Shown here: in pieces, positions 61,585 through 64,000 of the stretch | How positions within the stretch are numbered: the first letter of the stretch is position 1 | Layout: every line of letters begins with the position of its first letter | Assembly (NCBI GenBank): GCA_001643675.2 | Contig: LSRY02000051.1 | Coordinates: forward strand, 2,501-66,500 | Source of the DNA: Monocercomonoides exilis | Lineage: Eukaryota; Preaxostyla; Oxymonadida; Polymastigidae | Length of the DNA stretch: 64,000 nt | Reading direction: 5' to 3' | Made by a program: the position numbers and the translations under genes | Notes under the pieces: generated by a model | Database searches by the model: none | What the model was told of the DNA's origin: nothing | The model's input: the letters and a program-made list of their open reading frames with translations, nothing else

Positions 61585-62927
61585 AGAAACTGTCACAGTT
61601 GGAACAATTAACTGATGCTGAGCAGAAACATAAAATCGAAGAAATGGATGATGTGATGAAGGAAATGAATTATTATGAATTTGAATCAATTTTCAACAAA
61701 GAAATATTCAACAAAATATCCAAAATAATTGAAGAAAAAGGATTATTGATTGAAAATATATTATTGTTGCTGAAACGCATAGGATATTTGAAAGTATTGA
61801 AAGGAATACTTCTTTATGGCTTTGAAAAAATTTCTTTGGGTGAAAGAATTGAGAAGATGATTGCTGAAGAAAATCTAAAGAAAAAAGAGGAAAAGAATGA
61901 AAAGCTGCTGATTGATCTGTGTGAATGCTATCTCTTATTACATGAGAATGACAGAAATTTTTCAGAAAAAACTGTTTCTGTGTGTGTGCCTTGCCTTCTG
62001 GAAGCTGCATTGAAGATGAAAGAAATCTATTGTAATCAAAAAGATGTGGAAATGATTTTTCTATCATTAAGATGCATTGACAAATATTATGTGTGTGAAT
62101 TTCAATTCGTTTTTGATATTATTGATTTCTTTTTCTTATTTTCTAATTAGGAAGTGGAACGCCAACTTTTCTGGAAAAAAATCAAGGAAATTATCCTATA
62201 TCATCAGGAACATCACAATCTAACTCAATTTGAATATCAATCTGCTTGGGAGTTTTTGAAAAACCGATTATACTACGACTACGAAGATCTGGAAAGCTTA
62301 ATTGTGAAGGAACTGCATTTTGCTAGAGAATCATCGAGAGAATTGAAAGAGCTGGCAAAGAGCGTAAATTGGATGAGAGAAAAAGAAGAAGAAAATGAAA
62401 CGAGAAGGAAAGAAGAGAAAGATGTGCTTGTTTTTGAGAGATGGCTCTATGTAATTGATGATTACTTATTATCATGCAAATTGTGGAATGAAGAATCTAC
62501 CGAGCTTTTCTGTAGTGTTGTCCAGATTTGTGGAGCGGCAAAGGAAATTCCTGGAAAAATTTACTACCAATGTCTTCGTTTCTTGAGATGTGTGATGAAA
62601 AACTATGCAATGCCAATAAATTGTTTGCTGAAATGTGAAGCAGTTGATGCATTTTTGGAGGAGATACAGCGGTCAACGTTGAATAACAGAATGATGTATG
62701 AATCTTTGGATTTCTTTTCGCATATATCAATAAGACTGAAAAAGGATGAAGATTATGAAATGGAAGAAGAGGAAAGAAAGGCAACAAAAATGGAGATATT
62801 TGAAAAGATGGAAGAAGAAGGATATGAAGATATCATTGCAAGCTTTCACAAAAGATTGAGTTTTCTTTTCAGAGAATATTGTAGCAGTTTTTCAAAAATA
62901 ATTTCTAATTATTTTGTGTATATCTAA
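61585..62927 (+). CDS. Helical charged protein of a multicopy family, two exons visible
   Basis: Exon segment 61585-62090 and exon 62151-62927 join across a 60-bp intron to give about 427 residues, ending in TAA at 62925-62927. The protein is almost wholly alpha-helical in character: Leu/Ile/Glu/Lys-rich with amphipathic runs, and motifs such as KLLIDLCECYLLL, CVPCLLEAALK, KEIILYHQEHHNLTQ and KMEEEGYEDIIASFHK, suggesting ARM-like helical repeats. From memory it closely resembles a large paralogous family of unknown function in Monocercomonoides. No ATG starts this frame upstream of the conserved part. The preceding TTTTTTTTAG at 61577-61584 looks like a splice acceptor, so a short first exon with the start codon probably lies upstream; an ATG at 61506 followed by GTTTAA is one candidate. 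Intracellular location is assumed because no signal peptide is seen. Confidence 0.7.
62091..62150 (+). other. Spliceosomal intron, 60 bp
   Basis: Begins GTGTGTGA directly after a Tyr-Tyr codon pair and ends TTTTCTAATTAG before GAAGTGGAACGC. Removing it joins two segments in phase 0 and removes a TAG stop. The CTAAT near the 3' end could serve as the branch point, very close to the acceptor, as known in metamonad introns. Confidence 0.8.
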
Positions 62928-63180
62928 GGAAATGAGTGTTACTTGTTTTGTAACACAAAAATGTTATGATTGATTTCATCAATTAATTACTCAACAAAAC
63001 TGTAAAAATGTTTTGGTTTTAAAACACAAATATATAATAATTTTTTGTATTATATGTAATTTGTCGGACTGTTTTGTAAATGTTGAAAAAAATAAATTAT
63101 TATTAATCTTTTCACGCAAAATTTTATTGTTATCGTTATTGTTAATTTTCACAACATTTCGTAATTCAACAAGCATTCCA

Positions 63181-63182
<2 letters not shown>

Positions 63183-63219
<37 letters not shown>
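63183..63219. repeat. Poly-T tract, 37 bases
   Basis: An uninterrupted run of T on the plus strand, equivalent to poly-A on the minus strand. It could be a slippage-prone homopolymer or the tail of a retro-inserted sequence in minus orientation. No retroelement coding sequence is visible beside it. Confidence 0.9.
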
Positions 63220-63618
63220 CTTTGTGACAGACGAGGCTTCAAGTGATTTGTCAGGTCATGGATGTATACTCTCAATTTCGAACAAAAAATAATAAAAGAA
63301 ATATATGGATTATTCTTTTTGATAGGTCACAAATGTTAAATTTTTGGGTCATATAAAAATATACCTTATTTGATCTTTTTTTTGTATAAAATCAATCAGA
63401 TTTCTCCAACATGCACTTTTTCTCACATCAAATAGGTTTGAAAATTCAAATTCAATATGTTATAAAGTTTTCATTATTTAAAGAAAGAATTTATCAAAAT
63501 GTGTTCAATTTTGTTAAACCCAAAAATTAAACATTTGCGACTTATCAAAAAGAATGACACATATGCTACATATCTATGCAATTTGTAAGTTTTCAACAAT
63601 CGGAAAGCCCTTTCAACA
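63220..63618. other. AT-rich spacer
   Basis: No gene recognised. It contains TTTTTGATAGGTCACAAATGTTAAATTTTTGGG near 63317-63350, and a near-inverse at 63515-63555 (CCCAAAAATTAAACATTTGCGACTTATCAAAAAG), so the two together form an inverted repeat about 200 bp apart. Confidence 0.5.
63316..63555. repeat. Inverted repeat pair upstream of the transposase remnant
   Basis: The left arm at about 63316-63349 (CTTTTTGATAGGTCACAAATG, then TTAAATTTTTGGGT) and the right arm at about 63519-63554 (ACCCAAAAATTAAACATTTG, then CGACTTATCAAAAAG) are imperfect reverse complements, separated by about 170 bases of AT-rich sequence. This has the form of a small nonautonomous DNA transposon (MITE-like). Target-site duplications cannot be called with confidence. 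Confidence 0.65.
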
Positions 63619-63636
63619 AACCCTAACCCTTAACCC
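63619..63636. repeat. Short interstitial telomeric tract
   Basis: AACCCTAACCCTTAACCC, about two and a half degenerate units in the same orientation as the chromosome end, directly before the frame that carries the transposase-like remnant. Confidence 0.75.
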
Positions 63637-63644
63637 AGAAAAAT

Positions 63645-64000
63645 ATGGAAAAGTTATTAAAATTCCAATCGAATGTTCATGATCTTATGAATTTAATGAC
63701 AAAATCTGAAACGGAAAAATATAAAGAAACAATATTACTATTGAATACGATCTTCCATGATAAAGGAGAAACGTAGAATTGGGTTTTCCAACGTTATAAG
63801 TATTTCGCTGATAAGGATTGACTAAAATGCAGAAGCAAAAGGAGAATCAGGGAGGAAACTGAAGGTTACAAATATCTTTGGTGTCAAACTTGCAGAAAAA
63901 AAACCTCAATATATAAGAATTCCATATTTTCCAAAATGAAACTTCCGATGAATATAAATTTGCAGACTCTATAGTGCTGTTGGATTGAAATTGGATTTAA
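63645..64000 (+). pseudogene. Merlin/IS1016-like transposase remnant, N-terminal zinc ribbon (partial, runs off the window)
   Basis: A single frame from the ATG at 63645 is coding-like to the window end but contains TAG at 63774, TGA at 63819 and TAG at 63972. After the TGA it reads LKCRSKRRI, then YKYLWCQTCRKKTSIYKNS and SKMKLPMNINLQTL, followed after the TAG by CCWIEIG. A CxxC pair next to W, then a C-x-x-C-x4-S-x4-S pattern and a Leu-rich segment ending in Trp, is the layout of the N-terminal zinc ribbon of Merlin (IS1016/IS1595-type) DDE transposases. The TGA falls at the place of the first Cys and the TAG at an aromatic position, as expected from point decay. The DDE core would lie beyond the window. 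Confidence 0.45.

Noticed and set aside
63183-63219. Poly-A tail of a retrotransposon
   Set aside because: A homopolymer alone is insufficient; no reverse transcriptase or retrogene sequence is seen next to it.
1-64000. tRNA or rRNA genes
   Set aside because: No cloverleaf-like GGTTCGAATCC box or rRNA core sequence was noticed on either strand.

Overview
This window is the left end of a linear eukaryotic chromosome. It opens with about 0.96 kb of C-strand telomeric repeats (CCCTAA, i.e. TTAGGG on the G strand). AT-rich spacers, a spliceosomal-type 60-bp intron, a very large surface protein with Gly-Gly-Gly beta-helix repeats, and a charged helical protein family together fit an anaerobic metamonad protist. 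My best guess is an oxymonad such as Monocercomonoides. This rests on remembered family resemblance, not on a search.

Layout. 1-958 is the terminal telomere. 959-2169 is a broken tyrosine recombinase with a C-terminal Myb/SANT domain, cut off at its 5' side by the telomere itself. 3505-3555 is an interstitial telomeric tract. About 3554-32319 is a head-to-tail satellite of roughly 80 copies of a ~358-bp monomer, ending in an inverted foldback of its own GC-rich block. 35124-37625 (minus) is a fuller recombinase of the same family with all catalytic residues, and coding-like sequence continues upstream of it to about 38663. A second interstitial telomeric tract lies at 39476-39495. From 39.5 to 46 kb there are decayed coding regions: an acidic Cys-containing remnant, a Ser/Asn-rich minus-strand gene with clathrin-adaptor-like short motifs, and a divergent plus-strand remnant resembling TRAPPC11. 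At 47087-53065 lies an intact secreted/type I membrane protein of about 1992 residues. Another decayed minus-strand gene is at 55.2-56.1 kb and weak remnants are at 57.6-58.2 kb. An apparently intact two-exon gene sits at 61.6-62.9 kb. The window ends with a third telomeric fragment (63619-63636) followed by a remnant resembling a Merlin/IS1016-type transposase zinc ribbon.

Main interpretation. The best candidate for an undescribed system is the recombinase family. One copy is flanked on both sides by telomeric repeats, the other lies between the satellite and an interstitial telomeric tract, and both carry a C-terminal Myb domain whose recognition helix (CRDR-[LI]-R-[NH]) resembles the telobox/Reb1/TTF-I type that binds telomeric or rDNA terminator DNA. 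This suggests a tyrosine-recombinase mobile element that targets telomeres. The second notable signal is in the satellite: a 17-bp hairpin whose 3-base loop occurs as TGT or ACA, which is the inverted form, in long blocks of neighbouring monomers.

The interior genes show no operon-like relation. The area reads as a typical subtelomere: mobile elements, satellite and pseudogenes next to large variable surface-protein and multicopy-family genes.
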